Assembly (NCBI GenBank): GCA_964497585.1
Contig: CAZCDS010000020.1
Span: forward strand, 34,373 to 98,372
Direction of reading: 5' to 3'
Source: CAZCDS01 sp964497585
Lineage (GTDB): Bacteria > Desulfobacterota > Desulfomonilia > Desulfomonilales > Desulfomonilaceae
Length of the DNA stretch: 64,000 nt
The notes under the pieces were generated by a model that saw only the letters and a program-made list of their open reading frames with translations, did no database searches and was not told the origin of the DNA. Shown here in pieces: positions 51,110 to 59,430 of the stretch (its first letter is position 1; each line of letters opens with the position of its first letter). Both the position numbers and the translations under genes were made by a program.

Positions 51110-53656
51110 ATGCCTGTATTTCGAGACACGGCCCATTTGTACAAGGTTATGAGCGCCTTACTGGAGAGGGTCCGGGAGGAGAAGCAGGTCACCGCCAAGC
51201 TCGTTCAGGCCGGACTTATCGTCCGATTCATCTCCCGTGAACCCGACGGCGTGATCACCATCGACCTGACGCGGGAACCGATCCGGTTCACCACTGGCGA
51301 GTCGGACCTCAAGGCGGACGTGGAGTTCATCCAGTCAGGGGATACGGCCCACACGTTCTGGCTCGGCAGGCTCAACGTTCCGAGGGCGATCGCAACCCGC
51401 AAGGTTATAGCACGGGGGTCGGTTCCCAAATCGCTGGCACTGCTGCCGGCGATCCGGCCTGTGTACGCGATCTACGCAGAGGTCCTCCGTGAGATCGGCG
51501 AAGGAGACCTCATTCCCCGGGAAGCGCTTTCTCGAAAGAAAGCCCGGAGGGGCTGGTTGTCGAGACTCTTCAGCAAGGGGTCGAAGCCGCCGGTCATCGA
51601 TTATGCGGCACTCAAGTCGGACCTCATCACCCTGGTCGCGGATGAGCCTGACCTGGCCACAACCTTTGCGCCTCAGGATCTGCCCGACGATGAACGGGAA
51701 CTGAAGCTGGAGATGTTCAAACGCATGCTCCTGATCCGGGCGTTTGAGGATCGGTTGGCAAGGGAGTTCGCCGCGGGAACGATCCCCGCGGAAGCGCTCC
51801 ATTTGTCGATCGGTCAGGAGGCCTGCGCGGTCGGCGCGTGTTTCGCGCTGGGACCGGAAGACTACATGGCATCCACGCATCGGGGGCACGGCCATCTGAT
51901 CGCGCGGGGCGGGAACCTCGACGCGACGGCCGCGGAACTCTTCGGCAAGGTTGACGGCCTGTGCAAGGGGCTGGGCGGCTGCATGCATGTGACGGACGCC
52001 AAGCTCGGAGCGCTCGGCGCGAACGGCATTGTCGGGGCATCGGGTCTGATCGCGCTGGGCGCTGCCTTGTCATCCAAAATGCTGAAGAACAGCAGGGCCG
52101 CGCTCGCTTTCATGGGCGACGGCGCGACGGCCCAGGGGATGTTCCACGAGGCGCTGAACTTTGCAGCGGTCTTCGATTTGCCGCTGGTACTCTTTGTCGA
52201 GAACAATCAGTACGCGGAATTCACCCCTGTACAAGGCCACACGAAGCTCGAGCGGATCTCCGATCGCGCCGCCGGATACGGTGTGCCGGGTGAAACCGTT
52301 GACGGAAACAACGTGTGGGAAGTCTACAAGTCGGTTCAGCGAGCCCTGGAGCGTGCCCGAAGCGGCCTCGGACCGACCCTGGTCGAGGGGATCACCTATC
52401 GGTGGTGCGGCCACAGCGAGGGGGAATCCGTAGCCTATCGGACCGACGAAGAGATTGACCGATGGCGGACAAACGACCCGATCCAGCAGTGGAAGGGGCA
52501 TCTCATCCGCGAAGAGGTGTTCACTGCCGAACGAGCGGAAGAAATGGCCCAGGAAGCCGCGTCCGAAGTTGACCGCGCGGTGCGGTTCGCTTTGGACTCC
52601 GGGAATCCCGACCTGAGTCAGGCCCGCACGTACGTCTATTCACCCGAGCCTGAACAACTCTATCGGAACGTTCCTGTCCTGGAGACGGACCGCGACATCA
52701 GCTTTTCCGCCGCGCTCCGGGAGGCGCTCGCCGAAGAAATGGCCCGAGACGAACCGGTCTATCTGATCGGCGAAGACGTCAGGGGAGGCGGGTACTTTGC
52801 CGTCCCCGCGGGGCTCGTGGATCGTTTCGGCCCTGACCGGGTCATCGACACGCCGATCAGCGAATACGCGATCGTGGGCTCTTCCGTAGGAGCGGCCATG
52901 ACCGGCATGCGTCCTGTCGCGGAGATCCAGTTCTCGGATTTCATCACCTGCTGCATGGATCCTCTGGTGAATCAGGCCGCCAAGATGCGCTTCATGTCGG
53001 GCGGTCAGTACAGCCTGCCGCTCGTGGTACGGACGCCGGGCGGAGCGGGCATCGGGATGGCGGCCCAGCACAGTCAGAGCCTGGAGGCCTGGCTTCTCCA
53101 CATCCCCGGTCTCATCGTCATGGCTCCGGGAACCCCGTACGACGCCAAGGGCCTGCTCAAAGCCGCGATCAGGTCGAACAATCCGGTGGTCTTCTTCGAG
53201 AACAAGCTGCTCTACGCGACCACGGGCCCCGTGCCGGAAGAAGACTACCTCGTTCCCATAGGGAGCGCGCTCGTGAGACGCCCCGGGAGTGACGTCACGA
53301 TCGTGGCCGTGGGCGCCATGGTGGGGCCCGCGCTGGAAGCAGCGGCAACGCTCGCCCGCAACGGGATCGACGCGGAAGTGGTCGACCCGCGGACCCTTTC
53401 CCCCTGCGACTGGGAGACGATTGTACGCTCAGCGGTCAAGACGGGCCGTGTCGTCGTTGCCGAGGGTGGGGTTCTTACCTGCGGCTTCGGAGCAGAATGC
53501 GCGGCGCGAATCACGGAGGCCGCGTGGAGTGCGCTCAAGGCCCCGGTAAAAAGAGTTGCAGCCCCGGATCTACCCATCCCGTACAATCGAACCCTCGAGA
53601 ACCAGGTGGTCCCCGACCTGAAAGAGATCGTGGCAGCGGTCGAATCCATAATCTGA
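51110..53656 (+). CDS. Fused SCP2 domain / 2-oxo acid dehydrogenase E1 alpha and beta subunits
   Basis: The 848-residue protein holds three units normally encoded apart. Residues 1-150 look like an SCP2 lipid-carrier fold (GLIVRFISREPDGVITIDLT, LKADVEFIQSGDTAHTFWLG). From about 200 the thiamine-diphosphate E1 alpha subunit follows, with LHLSIGQEACAVGACFALG, THRGHGHLIARGG and the cofactor motif GDGATAQGMFHEALNFAAVF near residue 336. From about 524 comes E1 beta: ALAEEMARDEPVYLIGEDV, PISEYAIVGSSVGAAMTGMR and VVAEGGVLTCGFGAECAARI. E1 decarboxylates a 2-oxo acid or acetoin. No E2 or E3 gene is adjacent. GGAAGGAGGAGGCG precedes the ATG. Confidence 0.93.
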   Translation: MPVFRDTAHLYKVMSALLERVREEKQVTAKLVQAGLIVRFISREPDGVITIDLTREPIRFTTGESDLKADVEFIQSGDTAHTFWLGRLNVPRAIATRKVIARGSVPKSLALLPAIRPVYAIYAEVLREIGEGDLIPREALSRKKARRGWLSRLFSKGSKPPVIDYAALKSDLITLVADEPDLATTFAPQDLPDDERELKLEMFKRMLLIRAFEDRLAREFAAGTIPAEALHLSIGQEACAVGACFALGPEDYMASTHRGHGHLIARGGNLDATAAELFGKVDGLCKGLGGCMHVTDAKLGALGANGIVGASGLIALGAALSSKMLKNSRAALAFMGDGATAQGMFHEALNFAAVFDLPLVLFVENNQYAEFTPVQGHTKLERISDRAAGYGVPGETVDGNNVWEVYKSVQRALERARSGLGPTLVEGITYRWCGHSEGESVAYRTDEEIDRWRTNDPIQQWKGHLIREEVFTAERAEEMAQEAASEVDRAVRFALDSGNPDLSQARTYVYSPEPEQLYRNVPVLETDRDISFSAALREALAEEMARDEPVYLIGEDVRGGGYFAVPAGLVDRFGPDRVIDTPISEYAIVGSSVGAAMTGMRPVAEIQFSDFITCCMDPLVNQAAKMRFMSGGQYSLPLVVRTPGGAGIGMAAQHSQSLEAWLLHIPGLIVMAPGTPYDAKGLLKAAIRSNNPVVFFENKLLYATTGPVPEEDYLVPIGSALVRRPGSDVTIVAVGAMVGPALEAAATLARNGIDAEVVDPRTLSPCDWETIVRSAVKTGRVVVAEGGVLTCGFGAECAARITEAAWSALKAPVKRVAAPDLPIPYNRTLENQVVPDLKEIVAAVESII

Positions 53657-54006
53657 GGTCGACTCGCTACAGGAAGGGTAGGTCAGGTTGCCTCCGAAAG
53701 ACACTGACCACGCGGAGCCGTGGTCAGTGGCACCCCAAGGACCTGCCATCACCGGCACTTCGCCAAAATCGGGATTCCGTTTCTAATCTTTTGTGGAGAA
53801 AGCGCAACAGTTGAAAAAGTCATTAGCACCGTTCCGCGTGTATCAGCCAGTGAAAGGGCTCTTCTGCCCGGGAAACCTTAAGCGCGGCGGTGCCACGGAC
53901 CTGGACCCAGGCCAGGTCCGTGTCTTGATGCCAGCGTGGTGCGGTCGCGGAACGTGCAAAACGAACGAGCACGTACCACGATTCATCAATGGCATTGCAC
54001 GGTTTT
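53657..54006. other. Intergenic region with two hairpins
   Basis: About 350 bases between convergent genes. It contains two perfect 11-pair inverted repeats: 53702-53729 (listed as a terminator candidate) and 53894-53922 (CACGGACCTGG with CCAGGTCCGTG, loop of seven bases). No gene was recognised. Confidence 0.5.
53702..53729. terminator. Hairpin after the fused dehydrogenase gene
   Basis: CACTGACCACG and CGTGGTCAGTG form a perfect 11-pair stem with a six-base loop, 45 bases after the stop codon. There is no U tract, so it may be an RNA 3'-end protecting hairpin or a weak bidirectional terminator. Confidence 0.5.
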
Positions 54007-54249
54007 TCACGGGGTGTACTCAGGGGTCTCCCGGCACTCTTCACATGTTGAGACCTCTGTACCACCATTCGCCTGGCACTCTTCACGCATCATATTTGTG
54101 CAGAAGTGCGTGCCATCAATGTCCCGGCCGCAGCACAAAATCCATGTGGTGTCGTACCCACCTATCAAATGCGGTGTCTGAGCCGGGCCTATGCTCCCCT
54201 GGAACAGGACAAACAACACCAGTATCATGAGTAGAGCAACTCTCGTCAT
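54007..54249 (-). CDS. Small secreted cysteine-rich protein
   Basis: The 80-residue product has a signal peptide (LLMILVLFVLFQGSIGPAQ) and a 55-residue mature part with seven cysteines, including ILCCGRDIDGTHFC, REECQANGG and STCEECRE. Disulfides or metal binding are likely in the periplasm. GAAGG lies nine bases before the ATG. No family is recognised, and there are no same-strand neighbours close by. Confidence 0.7.
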   Translation of the reverse strand: MTRVALLMILVLFVLFQGSIGPAQTPHLIGGYDTTWILCCGRDIDGTHFCTNMMREECQANGGTEVSTCEECRETPEYTP

Positions 54250-54765
54250 ACGTCTATGCCTTCAACGGCTTTTGGTATCCGGCCGATGGATCACAGGGCG
54301 TCCTTCCATAAAGCTTCTTATTTTTTAAATTGTACGTCATAGGGCGTCGCCTTGCCAACCACAGGATCCGGAGTTCGGGTACACCATGCTTATGTCACGG
54401 AGGCATTCGGATCTCATCGACCGCTTTGGAACGATCCGCCCAAGCCGGTTCAAACCGCGGAAGGAAATCACCATCCCTTGCTAGCTTCTTCTTTCGTGCC
54501 GACAATTTCCAGGCTGGTCGATTCGGTGCGCAGCACTGGGTGGTGCCACGGGCGCAAACGCGGAACATTCCAGGAACACGTCAACCTCTCCTCTTGCCCA
54601 GGAATTAAGTATGGTGTACCCGGAATTCTACCCGGAATTCCGGAATTCCGCGGAATTCCGGAATTCGCAAGACTCTTCGGGTTCTTCAGATAGTGATCTC
54701 TCCGTCCTGCTGAAAGGAGACCATCACCTGTCCATTGTCAGAACTACCAACTCCCTCTTGCCCAT
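54250..54765. other. Intergenic region upstream of the toxin-antitoxin pair
   Basis: About 515 bases. No gene was recognised. It contains a cluster of CGGAATTC palindromes at 54621-54666 (listed separately). Confidence 0.45.
54621..54666. repeat. Cluster of five CGGAATTC palindromic units
   Basis: CGGAATTC occurs at 54621, 54633, 54641, 54651 and 54659, spaced 8-12 bases apart, and most copies read as CCGGAATTCCGG-like palindromes that overlap. The clustering is far above chance. It may be slippage-born microrepeat DNA or a multi-site protein-binding region. Confidence 0.8.
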
Positions 54766-54794
54766 TTGACCCAGATGGGCTAATGCTGTATTCT
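54760..54794 (+). promoter_or_regulatory. Promoter with overlapping operator of the toxin-antitoxin operon
   Basis: TTGACC (54766-54771) and TATTCT (54789-54794) are 17 bases apart. The -35 box lies between the arms of an inverted repeat, GCCCAT (54760-54765) and ATGGGC (54775-54780). This is the layout expected for self-repression by the antitoxin. Confidence 0.7.
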
Positions 54795-54814
54795 AGGATC
54801 GAGGAGGAGAGACG

Positions 54815-55084
54815 ATGGAGACGAAAACGGCCGATTCAAGAGGCAGGATCAATCTCGGGAAAGAGTTTGCCAACAAGACATTCGTCTTTGAAAAGATCGG
54901 AGAGACAGAGATGAGACTGGAACTCGCCCGAGTAGTGCCGGAGCGAGAGATCTGGTTGTACAACAATCCTGAAGCGAAAGAAGACGTCCTTGGGGCATTG
55001 GAACGATTGAGGAGAGGTCAGTTCGCCGAGTCACCTCCGGACATTGACGCTGAGGAGCCTTGGATGGAAGAGATTGAGGATTGA
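54815..55084 (+). CDS. Antitoxin of a type II toxin-antitoxin pair
   Basis: The 89-residue protein begins with an AbrB-like DNA-binding motif (TADSRGRINLGKEFANKTFV) and ends in an acidic tail (PPDIDAEEPWMEEIED), which would wrap the toxin. GAGGAGGAGA precedes the ATG. The gene is directly followed by a RelE-like toxin, and its promoter contains an inverted repeat, so it should repress its own operon. Confidence 0.85.
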   Translation: METKTADSRGRINLGKEFANKTFVFEKIGETEMRLELARVVPEREIWLYNNPEAKEDVLGALERLRRGQFAESPPDIDAEEPWMEEIED

Positions 55085-55086
55085 TC

Positions 55087-55437
55087 ATGGCATTCTCTCT
55101 CGTGTGGGATGCGCAGGTGGCAGCGAAGTACAAAGAATTGGAGGAGAGCGCCAGGAAGTCAGTAGAGAGCCGGACGAAATCCGGAAAGACCAAGGCATCG
55201 AAAGCAGAAGGGCTGTTCAAGCAGGTACAAAAGTGTATCAGATTCTTGAGAAACGACCCACGTCATCCAAGCCTGGAAACTCATGAGTTCAAGTCCCTCG
55301 TCAATCCCTACGACCCCAAAGGGAAGGTCTTTGAGGCGTACGCCCAACAAAAGACCCCAGGGGCATACAGGGTGTTTTGGTGCTATGGTCCGGACAAGGA
55401 GCAGATCACGATCATCGCGATAACTGCTCATCCGTGA
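55087..55437 (+). CDS. RelE/ParE-like toxin
   Basis: The 116-residue protein has the small RelE fold pattern: SLVWDAQVAAKYKELEESAR at the start, QKCIRFLRNDPRHPSLETHE, and near the end AYRVFWCYGPDKEQITIIAI. RelE toxins cut mRNA on the ribosome; the exact activity here is not known. The ATG lies two bases after the antitoxin stop, so translation is coupled. Confidence 0.85.
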   Translation: MAFSLVWDAQVAAKYKELEESARKSVESRTKSGKTKASKAEGLFKQVQKCIRFLRNDPRHPSLETHEFKSLVNPYDPKGKVFEAYAQQKTPGAYRVFWCYGPDKEQITIIAITAHP

Positions 55438-55806
55438 TACGCGGAGGACGGCGGACTGGCTCAATCCGTAATCTCGTGCTTCAGGTGTTTGACAACCAGG
55501 ATTTGTGGCGCAACAAGAGTGTTGTGTGAGGTTTCCGGATGGTCAGCAAAAAAAGCTCAAAGACCTGTTTACCATCCAACTCAAAGTCACCGCACTCATA
55601 ACAGACCTGTCACCCAAGGAGATCGTAGGAAAGACCCTACACCCTGGAAAAAGACAAACAACACCGGCATCATGACCGTCGTTTCAGGCCGGAAACCGGC
55701 TGTCCGACGGACTTCGATCCCCGAATCCGCGTCGCCGCGCTCCCGAGAATGGTCCCGCAACCCCAATTCCCACATTTGTGGTGGATCAGCGGCTCTTTGA
55801 AGGGCC
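55438..55806. other. Intergenic region with a possible short gene fragment
   Basis: About 370 bases. On the plus strand from 55526 a frame reads VRFPDGQQKKLKDLFTIQLK and continues protein-like for about 50 codons before a TGA. It lacks a good ribosome site and may be a remnant. Nothing else was recognised. Confidence 0.4.
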
Positions 55807-56253
55807 TTATAGGCCTACCGGCATGTCGTAAGGATGCGGACGACCTTTACCCGTCTCGACAAATTCCTTCAGGCTAAGCAGGAAAAGCACCCAGTGCATC
55901 GATGACTGAGGGAATACTTTCGCATCCTCGCGCCATTTTGAGTGGCGAAGGTGAAGCAACGTTTTGTCGCCTTCGCGGAAGATTTTCCATTCAATTTCGG
56001 TGTCGACCCAATCAGGATCGCTCCGCTCAGTTGCGCGCCACCGCACGAGTTCATCAACCTTCAGAGTGGTTACGACCATCTCCTTCAAATATTGCCCATA
56101 AAACCAGAATTCCAATTTCTTCCCGACGGCAGATTCCCCCCGCGTCTCGGTGGTCCACCAATGCGCAAGCTTTTTCACGTCGGTTAACGCTTGGTAAAGC
56201 TCGCCTGGGGAAGCGTTGATGATAATTTCATGCCATATTTCACGATATGCCAT
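55807..56253 (-). CDS. SRPBCC (START-like) domain protein
   Basis: The 148-residue protein has the helix-grip pattern of polyketide-cyclase/START-like proteins: EIIINASPGELYQALTDVKK, LAHWWTTETRGESAVGKKLE, LVRWRATERSDPDWVDTEIE and TLLHLRHSKW. These proteins hold hydrophobic ligands in a cavity. GGAGG lies eight bases before the chosen ATG. It stands alone, and its ligand is unknown. Confidence 0.9.
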   Translation of the reverse strand: MAYREIWHEIIINASPGELYQALTDVKKLAHWWTTETRGESAVGKKLEFWFYGQYLKEMVVTTLKVDELVRWRATERSDPDWVDTEIEWKIFREGDKTLLHLRHSKWREDAKVFPQSSMHWVLFLLSLKEFVETGKGRPHPYDMPVGL

Positions 56254-56713
56254 TGAAAACGCCTCCTTTGGTTTACACCCGGAATCACGCCGCGGTTTTG
56301 CCATTCCGAGTCCGTTTCCCCCGGAATACTGTCCCGCCAATGTGCTCCGGCCACCTGCAACGACCCCAGATGGTGTCCCAAGAAGAGGTCGGCAAGACTG
56401 CCATCATGTTATTTAAAAAGCCTCTTTTCTCCTGTTTCTGACGCGTACCACACCGTCCGCCCCTCCGTCAACGGTTCTTTCACCGAGCTTGTCAGCCGAA
56501 CGCGGCCCGAAAGTAATGGGCCAATGGGAACACCGACGCACCATGTGCAGATCAGGGACGCCCTTAACTTCGTCACCCTGTAATGAAAGGTGACCCTATC
56601 CCGCTCGTAGTGTCCCCCGGATACGCGGAAGGGCTGGGAATCGCTGTGCCCCCAACGTGCAGCGGAGGGACCATAAGGCAAACAGCTCAGGGCCGTCCCC
56701 GAACTCCCCGGGA
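56254..56713. other. Intergenic region at the boundary of the putative peptide locus
   Basis: About 460 bases. No convincing gene, RNA or repeat was recognised. A short Cys-rich precursor was looked for here and not found. Confidence 0.4.
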
Positions 56714-57859
56714 CTACAAATTCCCAGAGATTGTCGCGAGAAGGGCAGTTTCATTGGATGCCGCGTAGGTCTCGTACGGGTGGCGAAAAACGTGGACGGC
56801 GAGAGACCTCTGAGCTTCGAGATGTTGACGTATAAGTCTTGCCGATACAGCCGGGTCATTTCGATCAATCACGCATATTTGAGGTTTGAGGCTTTCCAGA
56901 TCGATCCCGTGCTTTCTGTATAGTTCAAGAGTCTCCACCCTGTCCAAGATGACTGTGGTTCCGCAGCTCAGCGCTTCCAGGAAAAGGTTTGAATAGACGG
57001 GAAACGGCAGATCAGAGTCGAAGCAAAACACAGCGTCGATTGAGTTCAGCAAATCATTCATTTCCCATGGAGCCACAAAACTTCGCCAGTCCGTGCTGTC
57101 GCCCAGTCGCCCAATGACAAAGGTTCGGAAGTCCTGGAACCCAACCCCCTGGCTGACGATCAGGGACCTGCAATCGTGCTTCAAGTGCGCCAGGATCTCT
57201 ACTGCTCTGTGCCATCCCTTGTGTTTCCAATGGTAATTGGTCTTGCCGACGAGTGCGAGTACCGGCCGGTTGTCACCGTTGGGGCGGGACGCGCTGAAAA
57301 CAACCGGGTCAGGAATGTAAGGCAAAAGGGTCTCAACGTTTCCAGGCTCAGCCCACCTCGCGACCTCGGAGTGACTGAGAATGTCGGTGACGACCTTGTT
57401 TGCCTTTGAGAAACAGTTCCGAAACAATGTTGGCCACACCATTCCGCGAACGAACTTGTTGATGTCCGATCCCCCATGCCGCAATATATAAGGAATTCCA
57501 GTCATGCCGCCGACCAAGCCCGCAACAAGTCCATAAGGCACCAAGTAGCTGCCTTCGAGGACATCCGGCTTTTCCCGTTCCACGACCTCAAGAGTCTTGT
57601 CTAGCAGTCCCATTGAGCGCTGCCTGTCTTCTGGAATATGCCATGGAACTTGCGTAGTGCATCGATGGACTTTCATCCCTGCCTCGCCAGGGACCTCCCT
57701 TATCCCCGCTATCTCATGTAAGGGGTCCTCGCCTAGGCCATCGGTGACCACGTGGACGGTGTGACCGCGTCGAGCCAGGGCTCGGGCCAGCCAGTAGCTT
57801 TTGGATGCAATGCCTCCTTCTAAAGGAGGGAATTTTGTTACTGTGAGAATATTGGCCAT
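56714..57859 (-). CDS. Glycosyltransferase family 4 protein
   Basis: The 381-residue enzyme should transfer a sugar from a nucleotide sugar. The N-terminal domain begins ILTVTKFPPLEGGIASKSYW with the glycine loop, and has ARRGHTVHVVTDG; the C-terminal domain contains LALVGKTNYHWKHKGWHRAV and the donor-site region PFPVYSNLFLEALSCGTTVI, where the two Glu of the usual E-x7-E motif are only partly kept. It lies 178 bases after the terpene-cyclase-like gene on the same strand, so it could add a sugar to the product of that locus, or be unrelated. Confidence 0.88.
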   Translation of the reverse strand: MANILTVTKFPPLEGGIASKSYWLARALARRGHTVHVVTDGLGEDPLHEIAGIREVPGEAGMKVHRCTTQVPWHIPEDRQRSMGLLDKTLEVVEREKPDVLEGSYLVPYGLVAGLVGGMTGIPYILRHGGSDINKFVRGMVWPTLFRNCFSKANKVVTDILSHSEVARWAEPGNVETLLPYIPDPVVFSASRPNGDNRPVLALVGKTNYHWKHKGWHRAVEILAHLKHDCRSLIVSQGVGFQDFRTFVIGRLGDSTDWRSFVAPWEMNDLLNSIDAVFCFDSDLPFPVYSNLFLEALSCGTTVILDRVETLELYRKHGIDLESLKPQICVIDRNDPAVSARLIRQHLEAQRSLAVHVFRHPYETYAASNETALLATISGNL

Positions 57860-58037
57860 CGTTAAGCGACTCGATCATCCCTCTCTACGACGGATGACCC
57901 GATTTGGTGGACGAGTAGTTGAAAGAGGTCACGAAGCTGCAAGACTAGGTTTGTTCGGATGACGGGAATTCTCTGGAATGGAAATGGGTTCGGATGACAC
58001 GGGCCTTATCTTGTGACAGATCTGGAGCCTCCGACAA

Positions 58038-58943
58038 TCATATAGGCCTTCTCCCTTCCAGAGCTTCCAGGGCGCAAATTCCACCAATCAGGCCAAGCGA
58101 TGTCCCGTCATCAAGGTAATGGTACGGCCAGAACCCCGTGGGAAGCTGACTATGTTCCAGCCACCGTAAAGCCTTCTGAAACACTTGCTGGTCAACCTGA
58201 TCAAACCAGCAGGACAGCCCCAGGAGCGCCACCCCCGTGGACCATGGGTCGCTGCCAACGGGATGGCCGCGCCACGGCCCGAAGCCGCCGTCATCGTTCT
58301 GGTCCGCGGTCAAATGCTCCAAGGTTCCGATCGCGCGGTCCGGATCTCTTTGTTTGGGTTCGGTAGCAGTCACCAAGAGGTAGAATCCGGCCTTGTAGGA
58401 GAGCCTTGGAGTCCCAGAGAAATCACGACCCCACTCCTCGTGGACCCAAAGCCGGTCTTCATCGGAAATGACCTCGGGGGCTAGAAGACCGATTAATCCG
58501 GTAACGGGAATACGCGATTGGTCACGATCGTGCAGACCCCAGCCCCCACCTTCGCGACGGACGGAGCGGAGCCACGCTAGGGACGCCTCAACTGAACTAT
58601 CCGTATCACCTTTGATTCTACTAATTACCGATACGGCCCAAGCTGTTTCGACGGGGTCTGCCCAGCCTCCGTCTGGTCGTCGTACTTGGGAAATGGAGTC
58701 CATGGTTCGCTGAATGAGGGGAGACGTTGGCTCACAGCCAGCGAAGAGCAGCGCAAACGTTGTGCGCGCAATACGGATAGGTTCCAAGGGCTTCGCAAGT
58801 GCGTGGTCAAGGAATCCGAGGAGCGCGTGCGTTGCTAGCGCAAGAGTATCGGTCGACACGTACAGCCTCTCTCTCAGTATCCGGTGCAACTCCCCTGGAC
58901 GGCTCCGTTGGGGAGAACAGAAGCCGGCTTTAGAAATCGGCAC
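58038..58943 (-). CDS. Prenyltransferase/squalene-cyclase-like alpha-toroid protein
   Basis: The 301-residue protein shows the repeats of the alpha/alpha toroid fold: SISQVRRPDGGWADPVETAW, WLRSVRREGGGWGLHDRD, DQNDDGGFGPWRGHPVGSDP and HSQLPTGFWPYHYLDDGT, each with a GGW or GF turn. No DXDD catalytic motif of class II cyclases was seen, so it may bind rather than cyclise. The start is a GTG after GAGGAAG; the open frame extends further and runs in phase with the precursor gene upstream, interrupted only by its TGA at 59004-59006. It is the fourth gene of the radical SAM peptide operon. Confidence 0.85.
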   Translation of the reverse strand: MPISKAGFCSPQRSRPGELHRILRERLYVSTDTLALATHALLGFLDHALAKPLEPIRIARTTFALLFAGCEPTSPLIQRTMDSISQVRRPDGGWADPVETAWAVSVISRIKGDTDSSVEASLAWLRSVRREGGGWGLHDRDQSRIPVTGLIGLLAPEVISDEDRLWVHEEWGRDFSGTPRLSYKAGFYLLVTATEPKQRDPDRAIGTLEHLTADQNDDGGFGPWRGHPVGSDPWSTGVALLGLSCWFDQVDQQVFQKALRWLEHSQLPTGFWPYHYLDDGTSLGLIGGICALEALEGRRPI

Positions 58944-58967
58944 TTCACGGGACTTCCTCAAATAGTT

Positions 58968-58993
58968 CCGGGAAGCCTTCGTGGGCTTCCCGG
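58968..58993 (-). other. Perfect hairpin just after the peptide TGA codon
   Basis: CCGGGAAGCC and GGCTTCCCGG form a ten-pair stem with a six-base loop (CACGAA on the minus strand). The stem begins ten bases after the TGA. It could be a transcription or translation attenuator lowering expression of the following gene, or a SECIS-like element; the loop has its only G at position four, which does not fit the SECIS rule well. Confidence 0.8.
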
Positions 58994-59003
58994 TCAATAC
59001 AAC

Positions 59004-59138
59004 TCATCGGCAGTTGTGGCAAGAAGAGCACTGCTTGCACACCACTCCTTTGTCGGCGCCTTCTATGATGTCCGTCGGGAAATCCATCTTCTCTTCTTTG
59101 ACGATCTTAGGCTTCTCATACTCATTCGTCTCCTTCAT
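59004..59138 (-). CDS. Putative radical-SAM-modified RiPP precursor peptide
   Basis: This 44-residue gene was not long enough for usual ORF lists. It starts with an ATG preceded by AAAGGAGGTGAGAAA, and the start is four bases after the pqqD-like stop. The N-terminal 30 residues are charged (YEKPKIVKEEKMDFPTDIIE) and would be the leader; the C-terminus VVCKQCSSCHNCR holds four cysteines in a CxxCxxCxxC spacing and would be the core. The EKPKIxxEExMxFPxxI style leader with a Cys-rich tail is typical of precursors next to SPASM enzymes and PqqD-like proteins. The product is probably thioether-linked; that is inference. It ends in TGA. Confidence 0.85.
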   Translation of the reverse strand: MKETNEYEKPKIVKEEKMDFPTDIIEGADKGVVCKQCSSCHNCR

Positions 59139-59142
59139 TTTC

Positions 59143-59430
59143 TCACCTCCTTTCGACAAGGCGATTCTCGAATGCGAAAACCAGAAATTCTGTCACGTCC
59201 TCCTCTGCAACCTCTCCAGCGACGTCAAAGCGTTCGGCGAACCTGGCTTTCAGTTCAGCGAACGTGATTCCTTGCCTTACGTTGGCCAAAATCCAGTAGG
59301 CAGTCTCGTTTAGCTTGTAGTGATCCCCCGTGGCCACATCGAACGCATAGTATTGCCCCGATGCAGGAACCGCCTGAATGAATATCCCGCTCGTCATCTC
59401 GATGGACTCCTGTGGGTTCATCGCCAACAT
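59143..59430 (-). CDS. PqqD-like RiPP recognition element protein
   Basis: The 95-residue protein has the PqqD fold pattern: GQYYAFDVATGDHYKLNETA, YWILANVRQGITFAELKARF and EDVTEFLVFAFENRLVE. PqqD-like proteins bind the leader of a precursor and present it to a radical SAM enzyme. AGAGGA lies six bases before the start. It overlaps the radical SAM gene by 13 bases and precedes the precursor by four bases, so all three are coupled. Confidence 0.93.
   Translation of the reverse strand: MLAMNPQESIEMTSGIFIQAVPASGQYYAFDVATGDHYKLNETAYWILANVRQGITFAELKARFAERFDVAGEVAEEDVTEFLVFAFENRLVERR

Noticed and set aside
53894..53922. 11-pair inverted repeat as a terminator
   Set aside because: No U tract and too far from either gene end to assign; reported only as part of the gap.
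55526..55675. Short plus-strand frame reading VRFPDGQQKKLKDLF
   Set aside because: Protein-like but with no start signal and no known match; mentioned only within the gap entry.
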